In this document: piece after piece, positions 23,631 through 33,282 of the stretch | Position numbering within the stretch: the stretch's first letter is position 1 | How the letters are laid out: the number at the start of each line of letters is the position of its first letter | Source: Sulfitobacter sp. | GTDB lineage: Bacteria > Pseudomonadota > Alphaproteobacteria > Rhodobacterales > Rhodobacteraceae | Direction of reading: 5' to 3' | NCBI GenBank assembly: GCA_017854855.1 | Contig: JAFMGZ010000003.1 | Span: 83,519-147,518 of the forward strand | DNA length: 64,000 nt | Notes under the pieces: generated by a model | What the model was told of the DNA's origin: nothing | Seen by the model: the letters and a program-made list of their open reading frames with translations, nothing else | Databases searched by the model: none | Program-made: the position numbers and the translations under genes

Positions 23631-26357
23631 TCAAGATGCCGGGCTCAGCGCCACCTCCGCGTCATGGCGCGCCAGTACGGAGCCGGGCAAAAACACCTCA
23701 AAGGCGGTCCCCGCCCTGTTGGGCAAATAGGTAATCCGCCCACCAAGCCGCAGCATGATCTCTTGGCAAATCGCCAGTCCCAGCCCCGCGCCATCCCCCT
23801 GCGCCCCACTGACACGGTAGAATTTCTCAAAGATGACGGCCTGTTCGTCCACCGCGATCCCCTGACCGTTGTCCACGAATTCGATCGCCAGACCGTCGCG
23901 CTGCATGCGCGCCGCGATGGTCAATTCGGGGGCCTCCGACAGGCAGTATTTCTGCGCATTGGTGATCAGGTTGATGAAAACCTGCACCAACCGGTCCAGA
24001 TCCGTATTCAGCAGCACATCCTGCGCCATCGGGGCGATCTGAACCTTTAGTGATCCGGCCATGCCCGCCGTCGCCGTGGTGACCGCGCGTTGCAATACAT
24101 CTTGCAGGTTGCCCTGCCCGAAATGCAGCGACACCTGACCGTTCTCAAGAACGGACAGGTCCAGCAGATCGTCCAGCAGCCGCGTCAGGCGGATCGTCTC
24201 CGAGTGGATGATAGAGGCATAGCGCGTCTTGTCAGCAGCGCTCAGCCGTGCGGCATCGCGCAGAATTTCCGAAAATGACCGGATGGAGGTCATTGGCGTG
24301 CGCAGCTCGTGGCTGATCTGGCTCAGGAACGCGTCCTTTTGCAGCGACAGCTGGGTCAGTTTTTCATTGGCCAGACGCAGCTGTGCTGCCGTCTCGGACA
24401 ATTCGCGCGACTTTTGTTCAAGCTGGCTGGAATGTTCCAGCATCTGCGCGGATTCGTCGGCCACGGCCAGCAGGTCCTGCACCGAAACGGACGTGCCGCC
24501 GACAATCTGGGAGACCATCGCATGGGCCGTCGCCGCACCGACAGAGGCCGCCAGTTCGCGCTCCAGCGCCTGGACGAATGCGGGGCTTGGTTCTGGCAAT
24601 TGACCGGGGATGTTCTGCGCGCGGGCCTGCGCTTCGAAAAACGCCTGCGCCTCACGGGCACCCAGGATGCGCTGTGCCATGATCATCAGATCCTCGCTGC
24701 CCGCCACAGAAGCGGTCCAGCCCCGCGATGCGCTGGGTTGATCCAACACGTTGACGAATTGCGCGCCCTGCAGCCGCTCAATCGGATCTGGAAAGGTCAG
24801 CAGGGACACCACAAGAAACGCCAGCGCATTGAGCGACAGGCTCCAGAACACGGCATGGACCGTGGGGTCCAGCCCCTCGATGCCAAAGAGCGCCTGGGGT
24901 CTGAGCCAGCCCAGGCCCATCAGACCTTGTTCAAAGATGTCCCTTGATAGCGCGGCATCCACACCAAAACTGGGCAGGAGCATGGTAAAAAACCAAATTG
25001 CAAATCCCGTTCCCAGCCCCCAAAGCGCACCCAGCCGTGTCGCACCGCGCCAGAAAATGCCCCCCATGAGCGCGGGCAGAAACTGGGCCACGCCGCCAAA
25101 GCTGATCGTGCCGATGGCCGCCAGCGTCCCGCCCCCGCCCGAGGCGCGATAATATAGAAATCCAAAGGTCATGATGATCAGGATCGACAGACGCCTTGCG
25201 CGGATGACGACATTGCGCACATCACCCGATTGCGTGGCCCCGCCCTGCCACAGGGCCAGCCAGACAGGCATGACAATATGGTTACTGACCATCGTGCTCA
25301 GCGCCAGCGTGGCCACGATGACCATGGAGGTCGCCGAGGAAAAGCCCCCCAGAAAGGACAGCATCGCCAGACCGTTCTGATTCTGGCTCAGCGGCAGGCT
25401 GACCACAAAAAGGTCCGGGTTGGACCCTGCGGGCAGCAGATCCAGGCCCACCACCGCGATGGGCACCACAAACAGGCTGATCAGCATCAGATAGGCCGGA
25501 AACGCCCAGGACGCGATTTGCAGATAGCGTTCATCGTCGTTTTCCACGACCATGACCTGAAACATGCGCGGCAGGCACAGGAATGCCGCAGCCGACAGCA
25601 TCGTCAGCGCGGCCCAGCGGCTGCCCTGCACTTCCCAGGCCCCAATGGCAGAGGCGTCAATGCGGGCCAGCGTGTCACCGACCCCACCGGCCAGCCCCCA
25701 GACCACAAAGACCCCAACCGCCAGAAGCGCCACCAATTTCACCACCGCCTCTACGGCGACAGCAATCACGATGCCGTGGTGACGTTCATTGACGTTCAGT
25801 TTGCGGGTGCCAAAGAGCACCGTAAACAGGGCCAGCCCCGCCGCGACCCAAAACGCCGCCTGGGTCATGTTAAAGCCCGCGCCATTCGGTGTGCCTCCCG
25901 CCTCTGGCACCGCAAAGATGGAAATGGACAGCACAACAGATTGCAGTTGCAGCGCGATATAGGGGGTGACGCCGATGACCGCCATCAGCGTGACCACGAT
26001 CGCCAGCACGTTCGACTTGCCGTAACGCGATGAAATCAGGTCCGCGATTGAGGTGACCCGCTGGCTGCGCCCGATGCTGACCAGACGGCGCAGCACCCAC
26101 CACCAGCCAATCATCACCAGCGAGGGGCCAAGATAGATCGTCAGATATTCCAACCCCGACCGCGCCGCATATCCAACCGCCCCGTAAAAGGTCCAGCCGG
26201 TGCAATAGATCGACAGCGACAACGTATAGACCAACGGAGAACGCAGCAACGCCGCTCCTTGGCCCCGAAGCGCGGCCCGGTCGGCCAGAAAGGCCACCAC
26301 GAAAAGGAAGATCACATAGGCCAGACAGACTATGACCAATTGGTGCAGTGCCAGCAT
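23631..26357 (-). CDS. SLC5-type sodium/solute symporter fused to a sensor histidine kinase (CbrA/CrbS-like)
   Basis: A 908-residue membrane kinase. Residues ~1-540 are a sodium:solute symporter domain with about 13 TM helices (SIYCTGWTFYGAVGYAARSG, TSIADLISSRYGKS, MLSFLGGFSSATSMVIVATL). A linker precedes a coiled coil (LSETAAQLRLANEKLTQLSL) and the kinase core: H-box FLSQISHELRTPMTSIRSF, N-box VQVFINLITNAQKY, G1 EFVDNGQGI and G2 GAGLGLAICQEI. CbrA/CrbS relatives link substrate transport to control of carbon or acetate use. The start overlaps the small upstream gene by 1 base. Confidence 0.95.
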   Translation of the reverse strand: MLALHQLVIVCLAYVIFLFVVAFLADRAALRGQGAALLRSPLVYTLSLSIYCTGWTFYGAVGYAARSGLEYLTIYLGPSLVMIGWWWVLRRLVSIGRSQRVTSIADLISSRYGKSNVLAIVVTLMAVIGVTPYIALQLQSVVLSISIFAVPEAGGTPNGAGFNMTQAAFWVAAGLALFTVLFGTRKLNVNERHHGIVIAVAVEAVVKLVALLAVGVFVVWGLAGGVGDTLARIDASAIGAWEVQGSRWAALTMLSAAAFLCLPRMFQVMVVENDDERYLQIASWAFPAYLMLISLFVVPIAVVGLDLLPAGSNPDLFVVSLPLSQNQNGLAMLSFLGGFSSATSMVIVATLALSTMVSNHIVMPVWLALWQGGATQSGDVRNVVIRARRLSILIIMTFGFLYYRASGGGGTLAAIGTISFGGVAQFLPALMGGIFWRGATRLGALWGLGTGFAIWFFTMLLPSFGVDAALSRDIFEQGLMGLGWLRPQALFGIEGLDPTVHAVFWSLSLNALAFLVVSLLTFPDPIERLQGAQFVNVLDQPSASRGWTASVAGSEDLMIMAQRILGAREAQAFFEAQARAQNIPGQLPEPSPAFVQALERELAASVGAATAHAMVSQIVGGTSVSVQDLLAVADESAQMLEHSSQLEQKSRELSETAAQLRLANEKLTQLSLQKDAFLSQISHELRTPMTSIRSFSEILRDAARLSAADKTRYASIIHSETIRLTRLLDDLLDLSVLENGQVSLHFGQGNLQDVLQRAVTTATAGMAGSLKVQIAPMAQDVLLNTDLDRLVQVFINLITNAQKYCLSEAPELTIAARMQRDGLAIEFVDNGQGIAVDEQAVIFEKFYRVSGAQGDGAGLGLAICQEIMLRLGGRITYLPNRAGTAFEVFLPGSVLARHDAEVALSPAS

Positions 26358-26662
26358 CAGCCCTGCTCGTCCGGACGGGACGACAAAGAACTGGCCGTGC
26401 CAGACGCCCCCATCTTGCCCGCTGTGCGCCGCCACAAAAGCCAGCCCATGAAGACCAGGAACACCCAGACCCCAAACAGATAGAGCAAGGCCATGCTCAT
26501 CGGCATCGGGTCTGCGCTGGTTTGGTCCGCGGGATCAGGCAGCGGCCAGATCAGCGGCACCATCCACAATGCAAACCCCAAGAGGGGTAACAGTTTGACC
26601 GCGTCCATCATCCGGCGCAGCCGGTAGGTTCGTCGTTCCAGAAAAACCGGACCCTTGGCCAA
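26357..26662 (-). CDS. Small two-TM membrane protein partner of the SLC5-type kinase
   Basis: A 101-residue protein starting MAKGPVFLERRTYRLRRMMDA. It has two TM segments (LLPLLGFALWMVPLIWPL and MALLYLFGVWVFLVFMGWLLWRR) and a Ser/Gly-rich tail. Its stop overlaps the kinase start (ATGA-type), and it begins 15 bp after the response regulator stop. It therefore very likely is co-produced with the SLC5 kinase, as small accessory subunits accompany other solute:sodium symporters. No catalytic motif is seen. Confidence 0.75.
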   Translation of the reverse strand: MAKGPVFLERRTYRLRRMMDAVKLLPLLGFALWMVPLIWPLPDPADQTSADPMPMSMALLYLFGVWVFLVFMGWLLWRRTAGKMGASGTASSLSSRPDEQG

Positions 26663-26677
26663 GGTGCGTTCCTTTCG

Positions 26678-27043
26678 TCAGCAAGTGAGGTCGCGCACGG
26701 CTTCCAGCATTTCGGAATTTGAGAACGGCTTGGTCATGAAACGGCTGACACCGGCCTTTTCGGCCATTTCGCGGTCGCGGCTTTGGCCCCGCGCAGTCAG
26801 CATCAGGATGGGCAGGTTTTGCAGATCGGGGTCGGCCCGCAGGTCGTGCAGGATTTCAAAGCCGCTCTTGCCGGGCAACATGACATCAAGCATCACCAGA
26901 TCGGGGCGCGCATTGCGGATGACATCCACCGCATTGGCCCCATTGGCCAGCGTTTCGACCCGCCAGCCCTCATTTGACAGCAAGAATCTGATGGCTTCGG
27001 CGATGTTCACTTCGTCCTCCACCAGCACAACATGTTTGCTCAT
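26678..27043 (-). CDS. Single-domain response regulator (REC)
   Basis: A 121-residue CheY-like receiver: VVLVEDEVNIAEAIRFLL (acidic pair), LVMLDVMLPGKSGFEIL (phosphoacceptor Asp), LPILMLTARG (Thr) and FMTKPFSNSEML (Lys). There is no output domain, so it must signal by protein contact. It is the first gene of the four-gene operon with the SLC5-type kinase, its probable cognate partner. The start MSKHVVLVEDE at 27043 was chosen over 27142, which adds a Cys-rich, non-family extension. Confidence 0.93.
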   Translation of the reverse strand: MSKHVVLVEDEVNIAEAIRFLLSNEGWRVETLANGANAVDVIRNARPDLVMLDVMLPGKSGFEILHDLRADPDLQNLPILMLTARGQSRDREMAEKAGVSRFMTKPFSNSEMLEAVRDLTC

Positions 27044-27231
27044 GCGTGTCTTGTCCTCCCCCTCTTGGACATGCGCGTTTTTCGTCTGTTGCGAAATGCA
27101 GCGCACCGTTGACAAGATGCACATTAAGCCAGCAGCTGTCAAAAGCTGTTGTTGGGTGGAAAGCTTTCATTTGCAAGCGGCTTTTGTCAGCTGCAGCCTA
27201 TACCGCCGCTGTGCGGGTCCGGGCCCGGGCC

Positions 27232-28527
27232 CTAGACGCCCGCATTCATGATCGAGGGTTCGCGCCTGGCTCCGCAACTTTGTTGCGGGCATACGCGGCA
27301 GGTGGTGCCCACCGACCTGCCCGCCCCTGACCCCGCCCGTGATGGCACAAGCAGCATCACGACCTGCGTCAGGGCCGGCGCGTTGTAATGATCTGGCAGG
27401 CTCACTTCGCTGGCGGCAAAACTGTCAAATTCCGCACCCGCGCGGTCCAGTTGATTGATCCGCTCCGAGATGACCATCCCGGTTTGGCCCATGACCGCGA
27501 AAATGGGCCACAAGGGACAGCATGATCCATGGCGCGGCACGGTAAAACCCTCAACGGATTTGCGAAAAATGACCGTGCCGGAGCGGTCGCAGACCACCAG
27601 CCCCGCGCCCAATTCCGGCAAGGCGGCCATGCGGCGCAGAACGCAAGGCACAGGTGCGCGCAGGATGCGCGCCAGGGCCAGCGGGTTCAGCCCGTGTGAC
27701 TGAATGGCCGCGCGCAGGTCAGGCAGGCTGACGGCGCTGGCATCTTCGGCAACCTGCCGCAGCACGATGGCCGCGATGTATTTCGCCGCCTGCGACATCA
27801 ATTCAGGCGCTTGTGCGACCAGCTGTTCAATCCGGTCGGGTGCCTGCGCTTCCTGCTCAAGGCTTTCAAAGCGAAAGTCATGGGCAGAAAGAAACATTTC
27901 AACCTCTTCTTGCGGGGAACTGGCCGCGTCGGCCGCATCGGCATCGGCGTCCAGATAGCTGACAAGGGCCTGCGCGCTGTCGGACAGGCGGCGGCTGTCT
28001 TCGTTGATATTGGCGTGAAACCGGTCGCGCCATTCGGGCTGAAGCGTCTTTGTCTCGGCCAGAATGGCCGCGGTTGACCGGATCGCCGCGGCCGTAGACA
28101 GCAACTCGTGCATGGAGGCGGCAAGATGGGGGTCATGGGCCAGACGGTCGGTCAGGGCCTCGACGGTTTGCTCAAGCGCGCTGACCCTTTTTCGGGTGCC
28201 CGCCAGCACATCCGCCCAGCCGGGAAAACGGCCTGCAAATTCATCCGCACGCAGCGCTTCGGGGCCGGTCAGCCCTGCCTCGTCTGCCGCCTCGCGCAGG
28301 GTGGCGATCAACGCGGCTTCGGCCCCTTCGGTCAGGGTTTGCGGCTCTACCCCCAGGGCTGCAGAGATGTTGAGCAGCAGTTTGCCGCCGATTCTGCGGC
28401 GGTTGTGTTCGATCAAATTGAGGTAACTTGCCGATATTCCGATGTCGCGGGCCAGATCGGCCTGCTTGAGTCCCGCCATCACCCGACGTTCACGGATGCG
28501 GCTGCCGGTCAGTGTCTCGCGTGCCAT
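27232..28527 (-). CDS. ScfR/RamB-type transcriptional regulator (XRE HTH + DUF2083)
   Basis: A 431-residue regulator. The N-terminal HTH_XRE spans about residues 5-60 (GSRIRERRVMAGLKQADLARDIGISASYL). The C-terminal DUF2083-type domain has the conserved CCPLWPIFA and a Cys-rich end TCRVCPQQSCGARREPSI. This architecture is that of short-chain fatty-acyl regulators (ScfR) and RamB, which respond to acyl-CoA or acetate metabolism. It is divergent from the HAAT transporter genes across a 225-bp AT-rich region, making that transporter a likely target. The start at 28527 (MARETLTGSRIRE) is preferred over 28545. Confidence 0.92.
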   Translation of the reverse strand: MARETLTGSRIRERRVMAGLKQADLARDIGISASYLNLIEHNRRRIGGKLLLNISAALGVEPQTLTEGAEAALIATLREAADEAGLTGPEALRADEFAGRFPGWADVLAGTRKRVSALEQTVEALTDRLAHDPHLAASMHELLSTAAAIRSTAAILAETKTLQPEWRDRFHANINEDSRRLSDSAQALVSYLDADADAADAASSPQEEVEMFLSAHDFRFESLEQEAQAPDRIEQLVAQAPELMSQAAKYIAAIVLRQVAEDASAVSLPDLRAAIQSHGLNPLALARILRAPVPCVLRRMAALPELGAGLVVCDRSGTVIFRKSVEGFTVPRHGSCCPLWPIFAVMGQTGMVISERINQLDRAGAEFDSFAASEVSLPDHYNAPALTQVVMLLVPSRAGSGAGRSVGTTCRVCPQQSCGARREPSIMNAGV

Positions 28528-28752
28528 TGTATGCAGTCCCCGCAATATCGCGCAATTTCAACGTGTTTCTGCGCTGCAACATCATATTATTTACATCATT
28601 CCCGAAAGGGTTGCGAAGATATTTACAAAATTAATGATAAGATCAAGGCACTTATTGAATGGTTTTCTATTATTAAACGATAGTGCCTTTGCACAATTGT
28701 GTCGTATGACCGCGAAACAGCGGCATTCGCTTTTATCTAACGGGAGGAATTC
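28528..28752. promoter_or_regulatory. AT-rich divergent control region between the ScfR-type regulator and the HAAT transporter
   Basis: 225 bp with strikingly higher A+T than its surroundings and no ORF. Candidate operator elements are a perfect 10-bp palindrome CACAATTGTG (28692-28701) and a long-range inverted repeat GGCACT (28647-28652) / AGTGCC (28682-28687). A strong GGGAGGA ribosome binding site precedes the binding-protein start at 28753. Binding by the divergent regulator is inferred from layout. Confidence 0.5.
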
Positions 28753-30117
28753 ATGTCATTTTCGAAACTGACACGTCGTGGGCTGATCAAAACGGGCGCA
28801 GCAGCAAGCGCCGGTCTGGCATTGCCTACATATCTGCGTGCTGACGGCCACACTGGCTTTACCAATGCGCCCACGGGCGACACCGTAACTCTGGGCTTCA
28901 ACGTTCCACAGTCCGGCCCCTATGCCGACGAAGGTGCAGACGAACTGCGCGCCTTTGAATTGGCGGTAGAGCACCTGAATGGTGGTGGCGACGGCGGCAT
29001 GCTGCAGACCTTCAGCTCCAAGGCGCTGGACGGCACGGGCATCCTGGGCAAAAAAGTCAACTTTGTCACAGGCGACACCCAGACGAAATCAGACGCGGCA
29101 CGCGCATCTGCCAAGTCGATGATCGAAAAAGACGGCGCTGTCATGATCTCTGGTGGTTCGTCCTCCGGTGTGGCCGTGGCTGTACAGGCGCTGTGCCAAG
29201 AAGCCGGCATCATCTTTATGGCGGGTCTGACCCATGCCAACGACACCACGGGTAAAGACAAGCGGGCCAATGGTTTCCGCCACTTCTTTAACTCGTACAT
29301 GTCCGGCGCGGCGCTGGCACCTGTTCTGGCGAATGCCTACGGCAAGGACCGCAAGGCCTATCACCTGACAGCTGACTACAACTGGGGTTACACCACAGAA
29401 GAAGCGGTACGCTCTTCCACGGAAGCCATGGGTTGGGAAACTGTAAACGCGGTCAAGACACCACTGACACAGACCGACTTCTCTGCCTATATCGCGCCCG
29501 TTCTGCAGTCCGGTGCCGATGTTCTGGTTCTCAACCACTACGGCGGAAACATGGTCAACTCCCTGACCAACGCGGTCCAGTTCGGCCTGCGCGACAAAGA
29601 AGTGAACGGCAAGAAGTTCGAGATCGTTGTTCCGCTCTACTCAGAGCTGATGGCCCGCGGCGCGGGTGCCAACATCAAGGGCATCCTTGGTTCGCAGAAC
29701 TGGGACTGGAAACTCGAGGACCAGCTGGGTTCGCGCTACTCCGGCACAAACGCCTTCGTTCAGTCCTTCGGCACGAAGTTCGGCTTCCCACCGTCACAGG
29801 CGGCGCACACATGCTACGTCCAGACACTGCTCTATGCAGATGCCGTCACACGCGCCGGCAGCTTCAACCCATGCGCAGTTGTCGAAGCGCTTGCGGGCTT
29901 TGAGTTCGACGGTCTGGGCAACGGTCCGACATTGTACCGTGCCGACGATCACCAGTGCTTCAAGGACGTTGTGGTTGTGAAGGGTAAAGAGAACCCTGAG
30001 AACTCCTTCGACCTGGTGGAAATCGTTGAAGTGACACCTGCAGAGCAGGTGACATATGCACCCGATCACCCACAGTTCGCCGGTGGTTCGCTGGGTACAT
30101 GTAACCCAGGCGCATAA
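28753..30117 (+). CDS. ABC transporter periplasmic substrate-binding protein (HAAT/branched-chain type)
   Basis: A 454-residue periplasmic binding protein with a twin-arginine-type signal (LTRRGLIKTGAAASAGLALP) and mature start near ADGHTG. The type I fold is of the Peripla_BP_6 class: VTLGFNVPQSGPYADEGADELRAFELAVEHLNGGG, VMISGGSSSGVAVAVQALCQ, ADYNWGYTTEEAVRSS, LVLNHYGGNMVNSL. The ligand is unresolved; amide, urea-like, amino-acid and organic-acid ligands all occur in the family. Two permease and two ATPase genes follow. Codon usage is visibly more C-ending than its neighbours, consistent with high expression. Confidence 0.93.
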   Translation: MSFSKLTRRGLIKTGAAASAGLALPTYLRADGHTGFTNAPTGDTVTLGFNVPQSGPYADEGADELRAFELAVEHLNGGGDGGMLQTFSSKALDGTGILGKKVNFVTGDTQTKSDAARASAKSMIEKDGAVMISGGSSSGVAVAVQALCQEAGIIFMAGLTHANDTTGKDKRANGFRHFFNSYMSGAALAPVLANAYGKDRKAYHLTADYNWGYTTEEAVRSSTEAMGWETVNAVKTPLTQTDFSAYIAPVLQSGADVLVLNHYGGNMVNSLTNAVQFGLRDKEVNGKKFEIVVPLYSELMARGAGANIKGILGSQNWDWKLEDQLGSRYSGTNAFVQSFGTKFGFPPSQAAHTCYVQTLLYADAVTRAGSFNPCAVVEALAGFEFDGLGNGPTLYRADDHQCFKDVVVVKGKENPENSFDLVEIVEVTPAEQVTYAPDHPQFAGGSLGTCNPGA

Positions 30118-30133
30118 TCGTCTTAACACTATT

Positions 30134-30156
30134 CAGGGCGGGATTTTCCCGCCCTG
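30134..30156 (+). other. Hairpin between the binding-protein gene and the permease genes
   Basis: CAGGGCGGGA and TCCCGCCCTG form a perfect 10-bp stem around TTT, 16 bases after the binding-protein stop, without a T-run. Such intergenic hairpins commonly stabilise the upstream mRNA and lower read-through, giving more binding protein than permease. Confidence 0.65.
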
Positions 30157-30198
30157 ACTCTGGGCCCGACAGGGCTCGTCGCGGTTGGAGGGGACCCC

Positions 30199-31230
30199 AT
30201 GGACGCAATTATCCTGCAAATTCTCAACGGTTTGGACAAAGGCTCTGCCTATGCCCTGATCGCCTTGGGTCTGACATTGATTTTCGGCACGCTGGGTGTG
30301 GTAAACTTTGCCCACGGCGCGCTTTTCATGATCGGCGCTTTCTGCGCGGTCACGTTCAGCAAATTGCTGACACTGAGCCATATCGTCATTGACGATACGC
30401 AAAAGGACTTCCTCGGCAATCCGCTGAAGGTCGAAGTTCCATACATCTATGACTTTTTCGGGCAAACCACCGGGGACGCGATCATCGACTGGGCCGTGCC
30501 CCTGTCGATCATCTTTTGTATCCCTATCATGATCGCCATCGGCTTTATCATGGAGCGTGGGCTGATCAAGCATTTCTACAAACGCCCTCATGCGGACCAG
30601 ATCCTTGTGACTTTCGGCCTGGCGATCGTGTTGCAGGAAGTGATCAAATATTTCTACGGCGCGAACCCGATCCCGACACCCGCACCCGAGGTGTTTGCCG
30701 GGTCTTTCGATTTTGGCGCGATGATGGGTTTTGCTGAAAACACGATCATCTATCCCTACTGGCGTCTGGTCTATTTCGCCTTTGCTGCGGTGATCATCGG
30801 TGCCGTCTTTGCCTTCTTGCAATTCACCACCTTCGGCATGGTTGTCCGCGCCGGTATGGCGGACCGCGAAACCGTGGGCCTGCTGGGCATCAACATCGAC
30901 AAACGCTTTACCATCATGTTTGGCATTGCGGCTGCGGTGGCCGGACTGGCGGGTGTGATGTATGCCCCGATCAATTCGCCCAATTACCACATGGGCATGG
31001 ACTTTCTGGTGCTCAGCTTTGTTGTGGTGGTTGTAGGTGGCATGGGCTCCCTGCCCGGTGCCGTGCTTGCGGGTTTCCTGCTGGGCATTTTGGAAAGCTT
31101 TGCTTCCATGTCCGCCGTGCTGGAGTTCCTGCCAGGTATCAACCAGATCATCATCTACCTTGTTGCGATCATCATCCTGCTCACGCGTCCGCGTGGTCTG
31201 ATGGGGCGCAAAGGCGTGATGGAGGAATAA
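30199..31230 (+). CDS. HAAT ABC transporter permease, LivH-like
   Basis: A 343-residue inner-membrane permease: [36 protein letters not shown] is the LivH signature start, followed by several TM helices, [21 protein letters not shown] (coupling region for the ATPase) and [28 protein letters not shown] site lies 8 bases upstream. Residues ~55-90 form an unusually long periplasmic loop with many charged residues ([18 protein letters not shown]). It is second in the operon. Confidence 0.94.
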   Translation: MDAIILQILNGLDKGSAYALIALGLTLIFGTLGVVNFAHGALFMIGAFCAVTFSKLLTLSHIVIDDTQKDFLGNPLKVEVPYIYDFFGQTTGDAIIDWAVPLSIIFCIPIMIAIGFIMERGLIKHFYKRPHADQILVTFGLAIVLQEVIKYFYGANPIPTPAPEVFAGSFDFGAMMGFAENTIIYPYWRLVYFAFAAVIIGAVFAFLQFTTFGMVVRAGMADRETVGLLGINIDKRFTIMFGIAAAVAGLAGVMYAPINSPNYHMGMDFLVLSFVVVVVGGMGSLPGAVLAGFLLGILESFASMSAVLEFLPGINQIIIYLVAIIILLTRPRGLMGRKGVMEE

Positions 31231-31234
31231 GAAT

Positions 31235-32434
31235 ATGTTTGGACTAGATAAAAAAGACGCAGGGCTGCTGCTGATCGTTGCGATCCTGGCGTTGGCCGCC
31301 CCCTTCATCCTGAACCCCTTCCCCGAGGGGTCTGCCATGGCGCAGTTCAACGCGGGCTATCCTGACCTGATGCAGCGTCTGGTGATCTTTGGCATCTTTG
31401 CCATCGGTTTCAACATCCTGTTCGGCCTGACCGGCTACCTCAGCTTTGGCCATGCGGCATTTCTGGGTGTGGGTTCCTATGCCGCGATCTGGATGATGAA
31501 GCTGCTGACCATGAACGTGATCCCCGCGATCATCGTTTCCGTGATGATCGCGGGTCTGTTTTCGCTCTTGGTGGGTTGGATCAGCCTGCGCCGTTCCGGC
31601 ATCTATTTCTCGATCCTGACGCTGGCCTTTGCCCAGATGTCTTATGCGCTGGCCTATTCGGTTCTGACACCGATCACCGGCGGTGAGACGGGTCTGCAGC
31701 CAAAATACACCGATCCACGCATTCTGGATGGCGCATTGCCGGACGGGCAGATGCCACGGGCCAACCTGTTTGGTCTGGACATGAAGGACGGATTTGAATT
31801 GGTGATGGGCAATTGGGTATTCACATTCAATGCCGGGTACTACATCGCGGCCGTGGTCATGCTGTTGTCCTTCTATATCTCCATCCGCATTTTCCGGTCG
31901 CCCTTTGGCATGATGCTGCGGGCAGTAAAATCCAACCAGCAGCGGATGAACTACACCGGCCTGAACACCAAGCCCTATACGCTTGCGGCCTTTGTCATCT
32001 CTGGCATGTATGCCGGTCTGGCAGGCGGTCTGCTGGTGGCGATGGACACGCAGGTGGGTGCAGAGCGGATGTTCTGGACCGCCTCCGGCGAGGTCGTGCT
32101 GATGACGATCCTGGGCGGTGCGGGCACCTTGATTGGGCCGGTACTGGGTGCGGGTTTCATCAAGTACATGGAAAACATCGTCTCCAAGATCAACAAGACG
32201 GTTCTGGAGCAGTGGTTCGCCTTCATGCCCGATGGGATCGAAGACGTCATGGTCGCGCTGGTCTATCCCTTCGTGGGCAAGGGCTGGCATCTGACACTGG
32301 GCCTGCTGTTCATGCTGGTCGTGATCTTCCTGCCCGGTGGCCTTGTTGAAGGCGGCCAGCGTATCGGCAACCTGTTCCGCAGCAAGAAGGCGAAAGACAC
32401 ATCGCCTGACGGCTCAAAAACACCCGCAGAATGA
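31235..32434 (+). CDS. HAAT ABC transporter permease, LivM-like
   Basis: A 399-residue permease with the LivM pattern: [73 protein letters not shown] and [23 protein letters not shown] DDPG region ([18 protein letters not shown]). A ~50-residue insertion between TM helices ([22 protein letters not shown]) is periplasmic. It starts 4 bp after the LivH-like stop and pairs with it as the membrane channel. Confidence 0.94.
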   Translation: MFGLDKKDAGLLLIVAILALAAPFILNPFPEGSAMAQFNAGYPDLMQRLVIFGIFAIGFNILFGLTGYLSFGHAAFLGVGSYAAIWMMKLLTMNVIPAIIVSVMIAGLFSLLVGWISLRRSGIYFSILTLAFAQMSYALAYSVLTPITGGETGLQPKYTDPRILDGALPDGQMPRANLFGLDMKDGFELVMGNWVFTFNAGYYIAAVVMLLSFYISIRIFRSPFGMMLRAVKSNQQRMNYTGLNTKPYTLAAFVISGMYAGLAGGLLVAMDTQVGAERMFWTASGEVVLMTILGGAGTLIGPVLGAGFIKYMENIVSKINKTVLEQWFAFMPDGIEDVMVALVYPFVGKGWHLTLGLLFMLVVIFLPGGLVEGGQRIGNLFRSKKAKDTSPDGSKTPAE

Positions 32435-32445
32435 GGAAAGACATC

Positions 32446-33210
32446 ATGGCTATTCTTGAAGTTAAAAATGTGGGCAAGCGGTTCGGCGGTCTTCAGGCGC
32501 TGGGGAATGTGAACCTCAGCGTGGCCGAGAATTCGGTTCACGCGATCATCGGGCCGAATGGCGCGGGCAAATCCACCCTGCTGAACGTGCTGGTGGGCAA
32601 GCTGATCCCAGATACCGGATCCGTCATGTTTGACGGCCAGTCGGTGCTAGGGCGCAAACCCTATGAGATCAACCAGATGGGCATCAGCCGCGTTTTCCAG
32701 ACCCCCGAGATCTTTGGCGATCTGACGGTGATGGAAAACATGATGATCCCCTGCTTTGCCAAACGCGACGGCGCGTTTCGCATGCATGCCATCGAAAGCG
32801 TGGCGCAGGAAAAGGACATCGTCGGCAAGGCGGAAAACATGCTGGAAGAGATGAAGCTGATCGACAAGCGGGGCATGAATGCGGCCTCCATGTCGCGCGG
32901 TGACAAACGCCGGCTGGAGATTGCGATGTGTCTGGCACAGGACCCCCGGTTGTTGTTGCTGGATGAACCCACCGCCGGTATGGCGCGGGCCGATACCAAC
33001 AACACCATCGACCTGCTCAAGCAGATCAAGGAAGAGCGCGACATCACCATCGCCATCATCGAGCATGACATGCATGTGGTCTTTTCCCTGGCAGAGCGGA
33101 TTACGGTTCTGGCCCAGGGCACACCGCTGGTGGAGGACACGCCCGAGAACATCAAAGGCCATCCAAAGGTCCGCGAAGCCTATCTGGGCGAGAGCCAAGA
33201 CGCCGCATAA
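32446..33210 (+). CDS. HAAT ABC transporter ATP-binding protein, LivG-like
   Basis: A 254-residue ATPase: Walker A GPNGAGKSTLLNVLVG, Q-loop region ISRVFQTPEIFGDLTVMENM, signature-like MSRGDKRRLEIAMCLAQ and Walker B LLLLDEPTAGM. The LSGGQ motif is replaced by MSRGDKR, as in the related urea/amide LivG subfamily. GAGGAAAG sits 7 bases before ATG at 32446, supporting that start over the in-frame 32431, which would overlap the LivM-like gene. Confidence 0.94.
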   Translation: MAILEVKNVGKRFGGLQALGNVNLSVAENSVHAIIGPNGAGKSTLLNVLVGKLIPDTGSVMFDGQSVLGRKPYEINQMGISRVFQTPEIFGDLTVMENMMIPCFAKRDGAFRMHAIESVAQEKDIVGKAENMLEEMKLIDKRGMNAASMSRGDKRRLEIAMCLAQDPRLLLLDEPTAGMARADTNNTIDLLKQIKEERDITIAIIEHDMHVVFSLAERITVLAQGTPLVEDTPENIKGHPKVREAYLGESQDAA

Positions 33211-33220
33211 CGTGGAAATC

Positions 33221-33262
33221 ACCCCACCCTACTGCAATCCGTAGGGCGGGGTTTACCCCGCC
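33221..33262. repeat. REP-like palindromic element between the two ATPase genes
   Basis: ACCCCACCCTAC pairs with GTAGGGCGGGGT (33241-33252; one mismatch), and a second nested hairpin GGCGGGG-TTTA-CCCCGCC lies at 33245-33262. The core GTAGGG(C/T)GGG reappears at 41623-41631, so this looks like a dispersed intergenic palindrome. It may act as an attenuator or mRNA stabiliser inside the transporter operon. Confidence 0.65.
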
Positions 33263-33282
33263 GCCGCTACGAGGAAAACAAA

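Noticed and set aside
30133..32290. Long minus-strand frames (405 and 348 residues) across the permease genes
   Set aside because: They are antisense to the two HAAT permeases, His/Gln/Asp-rich and without any domain, so they are shadows.
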